This document shows positions 1 to 8,912 of a DNA stretch of 64,000 nucleotides, piece after piece (the first letter of the stretch is position 1; each line of letters starts with the position of its first letter). The stretch is from DATJZH01 sp052146815. Lineage in GTDB: Bacteria; Actinomycetota; Actinomycetes; Streptosporangiales; Streptosporangiaceae. The notes beneath the pieces were generated by a model, which made no database searches, was not told the DNA's origin, and was given only the letters and a program-made list of their open reading frames with translations. Where the stretch lies: NCBI GenBank assembly GCA_052146815.1, contig JBKQMG010000064.1:1-64000 (forward strand), written 5' to 3'. The translations under genes were made by a program, and so were the position numbers.

Positions 1-498
1 CGGGTGACCGAGCGGCACGGCATCACCGCCCTGACCCTGGAGGCGGCGGCCGAGGAGGCCGGCCTGACCAAGCCCGGGCTCATGTACCACTTCCGCACCC
101 GCGACGACCTGCTGATGGCGATCCAGCGGCACCTGACCGGAACGTGGGAGGAGCAACTGCTCACAGAACTGGGCAAGCCGCTGGAGCAGTCGACGGCGCA
201 GGAGCGCGCGGCGGCCTATGTGCGGGTCAATGCGCACGGCTCAGCCAGCAAGGCGGACCTGGCGTTCATGGTGGAGTCGGCAACCAGCTCCGAGCTGGCG
301 CAGGTGTGGAACGACCTGATGGCGCGCTGGGTGCCCCAGCCGCCGGTGCCCGATCCGGCACAGCTGGACCTGTTCCTTGCGCGGCTGGCCGCCGACGGCC
401 TGTGGCTGTTCGAGGCGACCAGGCCGGCCCCGCTCGCCCCCGAGGTCAAGGAAGCCCTGATCCGCAGGATCGCCGCGCTCACCGAACCACCGGGCTGA
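1..498 (+). CDS. TetR/AcrR family transcriptional regulator, 5' end cut by the window
   Basis: The frame is open from the first base. The visible protein begins inside the N-terminal TetR helix-turn-helix: TERHGITALTLEAAAEEAG, then LTKPGLMYHF, the recognition helix and YxHF signature of the family. The upstream helix 1 lies outside the window. The remaining 130 residues are an alpha-helical ligand and dimerisation domain without a recognisable ligand signature. It lies 56 bases upstream of a DHA2 efflux pump on the same strand, so it probably represses that pump and itself. The GTG at position 4 is an internal codon rather than a credible start, because it would remove half of the HTH. Confidence 0.9.
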   Translation, partial: RVTERHGITALTLEAAAEEAGLTKPGLMYHFRTRDDLLMAIQRHLTGTWEEQLLTELGKPLEQSTAQERAAAYVRVNAHGSASKADLAFMVESATSSELAQVWNDLMARWVPQPPVPDPAQLDLFLARLAADGLWLFEATRPAPLAPEVKEALIRRIAALTEPPG

Positions 499-554
499 CG
501 CACCCCTGCCCGGCCCCGCACAGCCCATCTCCACCCGGAAGCCATAGGTGCACC

Positions 555-2105
555 ATGAGCAAGACACAACGCTGGCTGGTCCTGGCCACCGTCTCGGCGG
601 GACTGCTGATGGTCTCGGTGGATACGACGGTGCTCTACACCGCCCTGCCCACCCTGACCAGTGACCTGCAGGCCGACGCCTCGCAGAAACTGTGGATCAT
701 CAACGCGTACCCGCTGGTGATGGCCGGGCTGCTGCTCGGCGCGGGCACGCTTGGAGACCGCATCGGCCACAAGCGGATGTACCTCACCGGCCTGGCCCTG
801 TTCGCGGCCGCTTCCCTCCTGGCCGCGTTCGCCCCCTCCCCGCCGGTGCTGATCGCCGCCCGGGCCTTCCTGGCGGTCGGGGCGGCGGCGATGCTGCCCG
901 CCACCCTGTCACTGATCCGCATCACCTTCGATGACGAGCACGAGCGCGGCATCGCCATTGGCGTCTGGGGCACCATGGCGGTACTCGGCGCCGCACTGGG
1001 CCCGATCGTCGGCGGCCTGCTGCTTCAGCACTTCTGGTGGGGCTCGGTCTTCCTCCTCAACATCCCCGTCGTGCTGCTCGCCCTGGCCGCGACGGCCGCC
1101 CTCGTGCCGGGCGGCTCGGGCCACCGCGACCGCCCCTGGGACCTGATCGCCTCCCTGCAGGCCCTGGTCGCCCTGGCCGGCCTCGTCTACGCCATCCAGG
1201 AAGCCGCCAAGCCCGGCCCGATGCCGCTGGCGATCGTGCTCGCCCTGCTGGCCGCTGCCGCCGGGTGCTGGATGTTCGTACGCCGCCAGCGCCGCCAGAC
1301 CTACCCGCTGATCGACTTCTCCCTGTTCCGCAACCGGAGCCTGCTCACCGGGGTGATCGCGGCCGCACTGGCGATGGCCACCACCGCCGGCATCGAACTG
1401 CTCCTCACCCAGCGCCTGCAGCTCGTCCTGGGCCTGACCCCCCTGCACGCGGGCCTGATCGTGACAGGGTTCGCGACCGGCTCCCTGCCCGTCGGCGTGC
1501 TGGCCGGCGGCCTGCTGCACCGCACCGGGGTGCGCCCGTTGATCGGCGGCGGCCTGCTCCTGGGCGCCCTCGGCGTCCTGGTCACCCTGCTGCTGACCCC
1601 GGGTGCGGTCCCCCTGCTGGGCAGCGGCCGGAGCCCGGCATGGGTCGTGCCCGGCCTGGTCCTGGCCGGCGTGGGCCTGGGCATCGTCATGGTCGCAGCC
1701 TCGGCCGCGATCATCAGCGGCGCCCCGCCGCAGCGCGCCGGCATGGCCTCCTCCATCGAGTCGGTCTCCTACGAACTAGGCAGCCTCGCCGGCGTCACCG
1801 TCCTGGGAACCATCCTCACCGCCGTCTACACCAACACGATCCACCTCCCCGCAACCGCCCCCGCCCAAGCCGCCGGCAGCATCGACGAAGCCCGCGCCGC
1901 CGCAGGCCACCTCCCCGCCGGCCAAGCCCACATTCTGCTGGACGCCGCCGCCAGCGCCTTTGACAACGGCTACACCCTCGTCCTGGCCATCACCGCCATC
2001 GCCCTGGCCGCAGGCAGCGCCTTCACCTACCGCTACCTCAAGCGGCAGCCCACTACCTCCACAGAACAGGCCCGGCACCCCGAACTGGCCCGGCACGGCG
2101 GGTAG
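555..2105 (+). CDS. MFS drug efflux transporter, DHA2 (EmrB/QacA) type
   Basis: The product is a 516-residue integral membrane protein with about 14 hydrophobic segments, the usual length and topology of drug:H+ antiporter family 2. Near residues 65-77 is the motif A loop GDRIGHKRMYLTG, and early in the protein is the DHA2 segment VSVDTTVLYTALPTL, with the acidic residue in helix 1. A charged, Pro/Arg-rich C-terminal tail follows the last helix. The ATG at 555 is chosen because the hydrophobic helix starts shortly after it; the longer open frame upstream overlaps the TetR gene. The adjacent TetR gene suggests substrate-inducible export of a toxic compound. The substrate cannot be inferred. 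Confidence 0.9.
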   Translation: MSKTQRWLVLATVSAGLLMVSVDTTVLYTALPTLTSDLQADASQKLWIINAYPLVMAGLLLGAGTLGDRIGHKRMYLTGLALFAAASLLAAFAPSPPVLIAARAFLAVGAAAMLPATLSLIRITFDDEHERGIAIGVWGTMAVLGAALGPIVGGLLLQHFWWGSVFLLNIPVVLLALAATAALVPGGSGHRDRPWDLIASLQALVALAGLVYAIQEAAKPGPMPLAIVLALLAAAAGCWMFVRRQRRQTYPLIDFSLFRNRSLLTGVIAAALAMATTAGIELLLTQRLQLVLGLTPLHAGLIVTGFATGSLPVGVLAGGLLHRTGVRPLIGGGLLLGALGVLVTLLLTPGAVPLLGSGRSPAWVVPGLVLAGVGLGIVMVAASAAIISGAPPQRAGMASSIESVSYELGSLAGVTVLGTILTAVYTNTIHLPATAPAQAAGSIDEARAAAGHLPAGQAHILLDAAASAFDNGYTLVLAITAIALAAGSAFTYRYLKRQPTTSTEQARHPELARHGG

Positions 2106-2214
2106 CCGCTGCAGCCGACCGGCTCCGGAAGACGAACCGCCCCGGCTCCCAAAGGTGACGTACAGCCCAGCCCACCACAGGCCCCGGCTTCTCGTTCCGC
2201 CCCGTTCGCGGGGC

Positions 2215-2404
2215 TAGACCAGGAAGCCGGGGCCAGCCCAGCCACGAGAGCACCGCCGCCCGGCGGGCGTTCCAGGTGTTGACCGCCGTGGTGCCCCACA
2301 GCAGCTCCAGCGACTCGCCGACCTCGTCGTCCGCCACGGAGGCGAACGGCCGGTCCTCGCCGAGCCGTTCGACGGTCTTGCCGACGCCGATAGTCCGGGC
2401 CCCG
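2215..2404 (-). pseudogene. tyrosine recombinase/integrase N-terminal relic
   Basis: Read on the minus strand, this stretch encodes IGVGKTVERLGEDRPFASV followed by VADDEVGESLELLWGTTAVN and TWNARRAAVLSWLGW. I recognise this as the core-binding (SAM-like) N-terminal domain of actinobacterial site-specific integrases. An in-frame TAA lies about 8 codons upstream of the match (near 2425), so no start is left. The homology ends after the SWLGW segment, so the catalytic domain with the R-H-R-Y residues is absent. It is therefore a fragment of a former mobile element. The rest of 2106-2584 shows no other supported gene. Family assignment rests on memory of related proteins and needs a search. Confidence 0.6.
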
Positions 2405-2584
2405 GACCTGCGGCTCAGGTCTTATCGAGTAATCCCGGCTGGATATGACCACGACCCCGGCAGGCCACGTCACAGCGGTCAGCAAACCGTGAGGTTCTAA
2501 CTTTTCAAGATCAGCTCATGGCGGATTTTGCCCTTATCTTGGCCGCACCTATCTTGGCCGCACCCCTGCAGACCCGCTGTCTCG

Positions 2585-4045
2585 ATGGGCCGGCAGGTCA
2601 GCCGGTCGGCGAGGAGCACGTTCCGCGGCACCAGACAGTTCGCAGATCGCGGCGAGCGTTCGCTTGAGGAAAGCCTGGCGCGGCTCAGGGCGGTGGCCCG
2701 GGCGCTGATCCAGGCGGGCGCCATCGACGCCGCGACCGCGGAGTCGATCGTGTCGGGCTTGAGACAGCCCTGGTCGCGCGGTCCCTGCTGAGCGCCAGCG
2801 AGGTGGCCATGCACCAGCACCACACAAGCCAGCGGCAGATGGCGCAGCACGCCCCGGCGGGGACTTACCGGGCAGTGCCTGTCGGGGTCACGGTGCCGCC
2901 CGCAGCCGACGGCAGCACAGGCGAGACCCGCGTGTATGCCCTGGTGCTGGCGCCGGACCGGGCCGCCCTGACGGTGGCCGGGACAAACTATCCGCAGCCT
3001 GCCGGCGCGGACTGGGACGACCCGTGGGCCGCGCTAGGCGGCTCCGCGCCGCGGCCGCGGTCCGGATGCTGTCGATGACCGCGGCGGGAGGTATGAGCTT
3101 GAGCTGGGGAGCCGGGTCAGCCACGGCGAGGAATGGTCCGGCGTCGCGGAAATCTCGCCGCTGCCGCCGGCTGGCATTCACTGGCTCGAGCTGACGCTGA
3201 GCCCCGGCTCAGCCCCCATCCGGGTGGATCTGACCGTATCCGGGGAGAGCGCCGGCGTGTTTGCGCCGGCCGAGCCGGACAGTGCCGTCGATCAGGTGCT
3301 CGACGATGCCGCCGAAGAGCTCCTCAGCTTCCGCGGGCTGGAAGGCGATGACCCGGGGTACATCAGCGCACCGTTTCTCGCGGATATTGCCGACGTCGTG
3401 CACGCGCTGGAGGTCACCGGCAATCTGCCGGCGCCGTGCGCCGGGCTCGACCGCCTGGTGACCCTGCCCCGCCTGCTCCGCCTGGATGTCCTGCCAGTGC
3501 TAGCGGCCAGGGCCCAGCCGGCGGAGCTGCCCGAAACGTGGACGAGCGTGCTGGAAACCCGCGGGCGGCGGGACAGCCCCTGCGGCGACGCCGCAGCCGC
3601 GGGCGTCCTGCCCGAGCTTGACGGCCAGCGCTGGCTGATCGCCGGACTGCACTGCGACGCCGGGGAGACCGAGCTGCAGGTCATGGGCTGGGGAACTGAT
3701 CGCGCCGTCGGCTCGCTCGGCCGCGACTGGCAAGAACCTTCTTTCTGGTGGGCGCGCGATGACGCCGGACGCTGGCACATGTGCCGCCGGAACGGCGGCA
3801 GTTACGGCGGCGGCCACTCGCAGATGAACCTGCAGGTAACGCCGCCACTGGATCCTGCCGCCACCGCACTCGACATCACGGTCCGGGGAAGGTCCGGGCG
3901 CTCGACGGTCACCATCCCGCTGAGGTGGATGAAGCCGCAAGACCAGGGGAGCAGATCCTCCGGAGGACGGGTGAACGGCACATCGCCGACGGGTAAGCCG
4001 GACGTGATAGCGAGCCGGATCCGCCGAAACATGAGGTCGCGATGA
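2585..4045 (+). pseudogene. unknown protein, first of a coupled pair, two frameshifts
   Basis: Three successive reading-frame segments join into one plausible protein of about 487 residues. Segment 1 (to about 2760) carries a helical stretch SLEESLARLRAVARALIQAG. Segment 2 (about 2761-3045, one base earlier in frame) contains TGETRVYALVLAPDRAALTV. Segment 3 (about 3050-4045, back in the first frame) contains GGRYELELGSRVSHGEEWSG, WLELTLSP and later QEPSFWWARDDAGRWHM. Third-position G/C is high in each segment only in the named frame, which supports a once-continuous gene. The middle looks beta-rich. I do not recognise the family. The stop overlaps the next start as ATGA, so the two genes were translationally coupled. 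Confidence 0.55.
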
Positions 4046-5146
4046 GCGCTGACGGGCAAGGGCCGCCGCCGCCGTGGTGGGCCCTGCTGCCACCGGCAGA
4101 GACCAGAGTGCAGTGCGGTTCAGCGATTCACCGGGTGCGGTGGGAAGCCGGGCAGCTCACTGCCGCCGACCACCCGGACGCCGAGGAGGAACTCGTGCTC
4201 GCCGCCCTGGGGGGCGACCGCGCCGAATGCGTGGAACTGGCCGAATCCTGGGCCGCGCGCAACGACGATCTCGAGGTTCTGGTGCTCGGGCCGCGTTCCG
4301 CCGCCGATGAGCTGACGATCACTCCCGAGGAAATCGAGCGGCTGCGGCGCGGTCCGGGCTGGATGGGCTTTCCGGGCGGCAGCCGGGCGGGTTTCCACGG
4401 CGGGGCCTTCGTGGTCCGCAATTCGCTGATCTCGGTGCCGGCCAGCCCCTTGGGGCAGGCGGCCATGGCCTGGCGGCAGATCCGCCGCGGGATACCGCAC
4501 TGCGCTGCTGGCCGGCCCGTTCGCGAGGCACGACACCTACGCCAGGTCGCGTCAGCGCATCACGAAAGGGAGTGCCTATTCTTCCGCTTCTTCCGCTTCT
4601 TCCGCCCGCACCCCGGGCCCTGGCCAGCGCACACCCGGCTATCCGGACGTGGGCGCACAGGACGGGGAGCGGATGCGGCGGGGTGAGCTGCTCGCACTAC
4701 TGACTCTTGGCCCCGGATTCCCGTTCCGGCTCAGCGCCACCGTCGCCGCTTCCTGGGCCGACGACGCCAGCCGCGCCGCCGTCCAGGCGCGCGGCCGCCC
4801 TGCGCTGGTCGCGGCGCTGACCGGACGGCTGGCACCCGCCGTGCAGCAGTGGTTGGGCATTGACCCCGGCCAGGTCGAGGCCACCCTGCCGTCCGCGCTG
4901 CGCGAAGATCACGGCTGGGGAAGCCTCGAGCTGACCGGCACCGGCAGCGGCGCCGTGCTGCGCGCCGCGCTGCCCGCCGGCTGGCTGGCCTGCGTCTGGG
5001 CGGCGGGGGTCGTGGTGCTCACCGACGGGTTCACGCCCTGGCCGGACGATCCGCCGCGGGGCATGCGGGTGGTCGTCGCGCTGCTCGGGGATAATGCGCC
5101 GGATGCGCCGAGCTGGGCGCGGAGCGTGCGCGTGCCATCAGACTGA
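4042..5146 (+). pseudogene. unknown protein, second of the coupled pair, one frameshift
   Basis: The ATG at 4042 overlaps the preceding stop. The first frame runs well to about 4490 (ending QAAMAWRQIRRG) and then becomes an implausible Phe/Arg-rich tail. From 4493 the next frame continues with YRTALLAGPFARHDTYARSR and then RRGELLALLTLGPGFPFRLS to the stop at 5146. Joining them gives about 368 residues. A Ser/Ala linker encoded by a 9-base tandem repeat lies just after the break. The C-terminal third is hydrophobic and Gly/Ala rich but not clearly transmembrane. No family recognised. A single-base change near 4490, real or technical, would explain everything. Confidence 0.55.
4579..4605 (+). 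repeat. three tandem copies of the 9-mer TTCTTCCGC
   Basis: Three perfect copies of TTCTTCCGC lie end to end inside the unknown coupled gene. In the restored frame they encode a Ser-Ser-Ala linker. Such a slippage-prone run is about 85 bases from the frameshift. Confidence 0.9.
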
Positions 5147-5243
5147 GACGTCTTCCCTGAGAGGTCAGGCCCGCGCTCCGGTCTTTCGCGCCATCGAGGA
5201 CACCGCGCAGAATTGTGTTAACTTTTGTAGTAACGTCGTGCAC

Positions 5244-5537
5244 ATGGAGCGCATCGGCCTGCGTGAGCTTGCGCATCACACGGCGAAGGTCGTCGCCAGG
5301 GTCCGCGAAGGCGTCACTATCCAGGTAACAGACCATGGCCGGCCCATTCTGCGGCTGGTGCCGGAGGCCGCGGCCGCAGGCGATCTCCGCGCGCAGCTCA
5401 TCGCGTCAGGTGCCCTTACCCCAGCGAGCAGGACGGGATCAATTCCCCTGCCTGAGCCGCTGTCGCCAGAAGAGGACGACGCCGGTCCCACACTCACTGA
5501 GACCTTGCGGCAGCTGCGAGACGAGGAGCGCTACTGA
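5244..5537 (+). CDS. Phd/YefM-type antitoxin
   Basis: The protein has 97 residues. The N-terminus MERIGLRELAHHTAKVVARV, then VTDHGRPILRLVP, is the Phd/YefM fold: DNA-binding dimer with the conserved ITxxGxPxARLVP-like strand. The acidic, Pro-rich C-terminal half (residues 55-97) is the usual disordered toxin-neutralising tail. The ATG at 5244 is preferred over upstream starts because the Phd fold begins there. Upstream, GTTAACTTTTGTAGTAAC (5217-5234) contains the small inverted repeat GTTA/TAAC and may be the autoregulatory site. Two bases separate its stop from the PIN-domain toxin gene, the standard antitoxin-first order. Confidence 0.88.
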   Translation: MERIGLRELAHHTAKVVARVREGVTIQVTDHGRPILRLVPEAAAAGDLRAQLIASGALTPASRTGSIPLPEPLSPEEDDAGPTLTETLRQLRDEERY

Positions 5538-5539
5538 GA

Positions 5540-5929
5540 ATGATCTATCTGGACACCTCGGCGGCGCTGAAGCTGGTGAAGCCCGAGCCGGAGACCGCGG
5601 CGCTGAACGCGTGGCTGGCGCAGCGAGCCGACGTACCGAAAGTCTCGTCGCGGCTGTTGCGAATTGAGCTGCACCGAGCCGTGCTGCGAGGGGCTCCGGC
5701 ACGCCTGCCACAGGCGCAGCGGCTCCTGATGTGGATTGACTTAGTCAGCATCGACGCCGTTGCCGGCACCGCGGAGGTCATCGGGGGCACGCAGCTGCGC
5801 AGCCTCGACGCCATCCACCTGGCGACGGCGGAGCATCTCCAGGCGGGTCTATCAGCATTCGTCGCCTACGACGTCAGGCTGGCATCAGCGGCGAGCTCGC
5901 TGGGATTGCCGGTGACGGCGCCGGCCTGA
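5540..5929 (+). CDS. PIN-domain ribonuclease toxin (VapC-like)
   Basis: The protein has 129 residues, normal for a VapC toxin. It starts MIYLDTSAALKLV, with Asp5 as the first catalytic acid; the others visible are Glu43 (LLRIEL), Asp90 (SLDAIHLATA) and Asp111 (FVAYDVRL). Together these form the Mg2+ site of PIN endoribonucleases, which typically cut tRNA or rRNA. All four acids are present, so the toxin should be active. It directly follows the Phd-type antitoxin and is presumably co-transcribed and neutralised by it. The start ATG at 5540 immediately precedes the conserved YLDTSA strand. Confidence 0.9.
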   Translation: MIYLDTSAALKLVKPEPETAALNAWLAQRADVPKVSSRLLRIELHRAVLRGAPARLPQAQRLLMWIDLVSIDAVAGTAEVIGGTQLRSLDAIHLATAEHLQAGLSAFVAYDVRLASAASSLGLPVTAPA

Positions 5930-5983
5930 CGCCAGGTCTGCTGACCCTGGCCATGGTCGGCGCCGCCAGCCGATGCCCGCTCG

Positions 5984-6442
5984 TCAGAGGTGCGGCTGCT
6001 TGCATTCGACGATGAGATGGAAGCCCCGCTGGATCGGATTGCCGGCCAGATTCACGGTGCTGATGAATACGCCGTTGACGTGCCCTTCCCGGCCTGCCAC
6101 CGTGGCGATCGCCGGCGAGGGGACGTCCTGGCTGCCGGCGTTGCCCGTCGTCGCGACATAGGCGCAGTCCCGCACGTTGCGCGAGAACAGGACCTGATAT
6201 CCGGTGCCGATGTACTTGCTCGAGGTGCCCGGGCAGCCGGCCCGCTCCAGGTGCCCGGCCTTGTTCACGACCGCCCACAAGGTCAGGCAGGGCACTTTGG
6301 CGGAGGTGCGGCTGACCGCGGCACGCGCGGCGTGCTGCGGCGGCGGCGAGCTGGCCGCGGCGGCGATCCCCGCGCCGGTCAAAAGCAGGGCGCCGGCCGC
6401 TGCCGCGGACAGTGCCGCCGTGAGACCTCGTGATGTGCGCAT
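5984..6442 (-). CDS. secreted protein of unknown function
   Basis: A 152-residue protein starting MRTSRGLTAALSAAAAGALL, a clear Sec signal peptide with cleavage expected after the Ala-rich stretch near residues 30-35. The mature part contains three spaced cysteines (VPCLTLW, RAGCPGTSS, RDCAYV) and a fourth near the C-terminus (VECKQ), compatible with two disulphides. No catalytic motif was recognised. The ATG at 6442 is preferred over the upstream in-frame starts because GAGAGGAAAAG lies at Shine-Dalgarno distance and the signal peptide begins there. It is divergent from another secreted protein gene across a 356-base gap. Confidence 0.75.
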   Translation of the reverse strand: MRTSRGLTAALSAAAAGALLLTGAGIAAAASSPPPQHAARAAVSRTSAKVPCLTLWAVVNKAGHLERAGCPGTSSKYIGTGYQVLFSRNVRDCAYVATTGNAGSQDVPSPAIATVAGREGHVNGVFISTVNLAGNPIQRGFHLIVECKQPHL

Positions 6443-6798
6443 GGCTTTTCCTCTCGCTGCCGAGATGCCGGCGACCGCAGGGGTACCGGCGAAGATCAAG
6501 GCTGAATCTCCCCACCCTTCATAACCGGCCCTGACGGTCAATACCAGAGCGAAGCCGCGCACGGCCGGACGGCCGAGGACGACCGGACACCGCCAGCCCG
6601 CTGATGACGGTACGGATGGATTTCCCGGCTGAATGCCGCGATGGGGATGGCTGCGCGCTTACCGTCGCAATATCGACGTTTAATAAGGCAGCCCGCGCGA
6701 TGCTTGCCGGCCTGGCGCGGGACTGTTAGCGTAACGGCCTTGCCGTCGTCAGGAATCACCGAAAACGACATGGCGGGAAACGGCAGGGAGGCTCGCAT
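6443..6798. other. 356-base divergent intergenic region, partly AT-rich
   Basis: This gap separates two divergently transcribed secreted-protein genes. The part from about 6655 to 6745 is less GC-rich than its surroundings and holds the plus-strand promoter listed separately. On the minus strand, TTGACC at about 6535 could be a -35 element for the upstream gene, but no matching -10 at normal spacing is convincing. No small gene is supported. Confidence 0.5.
6704..6732 (+). promoter_or_regulatory. candidate sigma70-type promoter for the 6799 gene
   Basis: TTGCCG (6704-6709) and TAGCGT (6727-6732) are separated by exactly 17 bases. They fit actinobacterial housekeeping promoter consensus (TTGACN / TANNNT). 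The expected transcript would have a 5' leader of about 60 bases containing the GGGAGG ribosome binding site. Confidence 0.5.
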
Positions 6799-7377
6799 AT
6801 GAAAGCTGCGCTGCAATGGACGGCCGCCATGGCAGGCACCGTCACCCTGAGCGCCGTCACCCTGTGCGCCGCTGGCCTGTGCGCCGTCGGCCTTCCCGCG
6901 GCCGGAGCGGCCGCACGAGCCCTTCCCGCGGCCCGCTTCACGCATACCTGCCTGGTAGGAACCTGGCACGACGAGCGCGGCCGCACCTACACCGAGTGGG
7001 ACGGCCACCGGGTGGCCATGCGCGGCGGCGCGGGGAACATCGACCATATCCTCGCGACCGGCGTCGATCATGACATCTGGGGACGTCACGCTAAGCCTTA
7101 TTACGGCACTTACCGGGGCCATCGACTGAAAGAGGTGCTCAGGGGCCGAAATACCGTCAGGATAAAGGGCACCGGCAAAAGCGATAAACTCCGGCTCGCC
7201 GAGGAAGGCTGGAGTGCCGGGAGTACCAATATCTATACTTACCGGGGCCGCAAGTACTCTGGGTATTTCAACCAGTCTGGTACGTACACGATGTATTTCC
7301 GCTGCACTGCCCGCACGCTGACGTGGCGATTCAGGCACCGGCGCGACAGGGAGACCCGGATCAGCCGCAAGCCCTGA
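6799..7377 (+). CDS. secreted protein of unknown function
   Basis: The protein has 192 residues. It starts MKAALQWTAAMAGTVTLSAV and has a long Ala-rich hydrophobic signal peptide to about residue 45. The mature region begins ARFTHTCLVGTWHDERGR and continues with Tyr/Gly/Thr-rich beta-strand patterns. Two cysteines (near the mature N-terminus and in YFRCTAR) could form one disulphide. The LVGTW start of the mature chain resembles lipocalin-type barrels, but this is only an impression. GGGAGG precedes the ATG at good distance. Codon use and GC content are lower than for neighbours, especially 7080-7280, hinting at recent acquisition or relaxed selection. Confidence 0.7.
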   Translation: MKAALQWTAAMAGTVTLSAVTLCAAGLCAVGLPAAGAAARALPAARFTHTCLVGTWHDERGRTYTEWDGHRVAMRGGAGNIDHILATGVDHDIWGRHAKPYYGTYRGHRLKEVLRGRNTVRIKGTGKSDKLRLAEEGWSAGSTNIYTYRGRKYSGYFNQSGTYTMYFRCTARTLTWRFRHRRDRETRISRKP

Positions 7378-7526
7378 GCCTCTCTGCTCCCCTCCTTCTG
7401 CTCGGTGCTCATGCTCCCCGCTCGTGCTCCGGGCCGCCGGGCGAGGCCGGTCGCTCCAGCGCCCGGCTTAGCCGTAGGCTCATGGCTGACCCGAGGACGA
7501 AGTCACCGCAGATAAGGAGATTGCGG

Positions 7527-8909
7527 ATGCCGGAGCAGCAGGCCGCCGCGCGGGCCGTCGTCGACCGGTCGCGGCTGGCTGCGCTGATCGGCCGCGAGCG
7601 CGACGCCTATGCCGCGGGCCATCCGCGCTCGCTGGAGGCATTCCGGGCCGCGGGCAGCCATCTGCTCGGCGGGGTTCCGATGACCTGGATGCGCATGTGG
7701 GCAGGCGGCTTCCCGCTCTATCTGGCCACCGCGCACGGCGCCCGGCTGACCGATCTCGACGGCAACAGCTTCGCTGACTTCTGCCTGGGTGACACCGGCG
7801 CCATGGCCGGGCACTCCCCCGCGGCCGTGCAGGCAGCGGTGGCCGAGCGGTACGCCAGCCTCGGCGGCGCCACGACCATGCTGCCGACGCCCGATGCCGC
7901 GTGGGTGGCAGCCGAGCTGACCCGCCGGTTCGGCCCGAGCCACTGGAGCTTCACCCTGACGGCCACTGACGCCAACCGGTGGGCCATCCGGATGGCCCGT
8001 CACCTCACCGGCCGGCCGAAGATCGCCGTCTACAGCTACTGCTATCACGGCAGCGTCGACGAGACGTTCATCATCGCCACCCCAGACGGCCCGCGCTCGC
8101 GACCGGGGAACGTCGGCGCCCCGGTTGACCCGCCGCAGACCACCCGGGTCGCCGAGTTCAACGACATCGCCGCACTCGAGCGCGAACTGGCCCACGATGA
8201 CGTGGCCGCGGTCCTGATGGAGCCCGCGCTGACGAATATCGGCATCGTCCTGCCGCTGCCGGGTTACCTGAAGTCGGTCCGGGAGCTGACCCGCCGTCAC
8301 GGCACGCTGCTGATCAACGACGAGACGCACACGCTCAGCGCGGGCCCTGGCGGCTGCACGAAAGCGTGGGGCCTGGAGCCAGATATCGTGACGGTCGGCA
8401 AGTCGATCGCGGGCGGCATCCCGGCCGGCGCCTTCGGCCTGTCCGCCCCGCTGGCCGAGCGCATCCTCGCCGACGACCAGGCCGACATCCAAGACACCGG
8501 CGGGGTCGGCGGCACGCTGGCCGGGAACGCCCTGTCGGTGGCAGCGATGCGCGCGACCCTGGAGAGCGTGCTCACCGACGCGGCGTTCGAGCACATGATC
8601 GCGCTGGCGGACTGCTATACCGCAGCAGTCAGGGACGTCCTGGCGGACCGCGGGCTGCCGTGGACGATCACCCAGCTCGGGGCACGCGCGGAGTACCGGT
8701 TCTGCCCGGACCCGCCGCGCACCGGCGGCGAGTCCGCCGCGGCCGAGGATCCGCAGCTGGACGAGTACCTGCACCTGGCGCTGCTCAATCGCGGGGTGCT
8801 GCTGACGCCGTTTCATAACATGGCCCTGATGTGCCCGCAGACCTCCCAGGCGGACGTAGACGCCCTGGCCGCCGCGTTCGCGGCCGCCGCCGGCGAGCTG
8901 GTGGCCTGA
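7527..8909 (+). CDS. class III (glutamate-1-semialdehyde-like) aminotransferase
   Basis: A 460-residue PLP-dependent fold-type I enzyme. It has the substrate-entry segment LGGVPMTWMRMW, the DLDGNSFADFCLGDTGAMAG strand typical of HemL-like aminomutases and class III transaminases, LLINDETHT, with the PLP-pyridine Asp, and TVGKSIAGGIPAGAFG, where Lys292 is the Schiff-base lysine. The usual Gly-Ser-Glu-Ala of the phosphate-binding region is replaced by TATDANRWAIRMAR. TAAGGAGA lies 8 bases before the ATG. The gene is followed after 3 bases by a metallo-hydrolase, so the two form an operon. A biosynthetic or catabolic role on an amino-ketone is likely; the substrate is not evident, and it is not the tetrapyrrole HemL by context. 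Confidence 0.85.
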   Translation: MPEQQAAARAVVDRSRLAALIGRERDAYAAGHPRSLEAFRAAGSHLLGGVPMTWMRMWAGGFPLYLATAHGARLTDLDGNSFADFCLGDTGAMAGHSPAAVQAAVAERYASLGGATTMLPTPDAAWVAAELTRRFGPSHWSFTLTATDANRWAIRMARHLTGRPKIAVYSYCYHGSVDETFIIATPDGPRSRPGNVGAPVDPPQTTRVAEFNDIAALERELAHDDVAAVLMEPALTNIGIVLPLPGYLKSVRELTRRHGTLLINDETHTLSAGPGGCTKAWGLEPDIVTVGKSIAGGIPAGAFGLSAPLAERILADDQADIQDTGGVGGTLAGNALSVAAMRATLESVLTDAAFEHMIALADCYTAAVRDVLADRGLPWTITQLGARAEYRFCPDPPRTGGESAAAEDPQLDEYLHLALLNRGVLLTPFHNMALMCPQTSQADVDALAAAFAAAAGELVA

Positions 8910-8912
8910 CCA

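Noticed and set aside
4579..4605. Short tandem repeats as a CRISPR or regulatory array
   Set aside because: Units are only 9 bases without spacers and encode a Ser/Ala linker.
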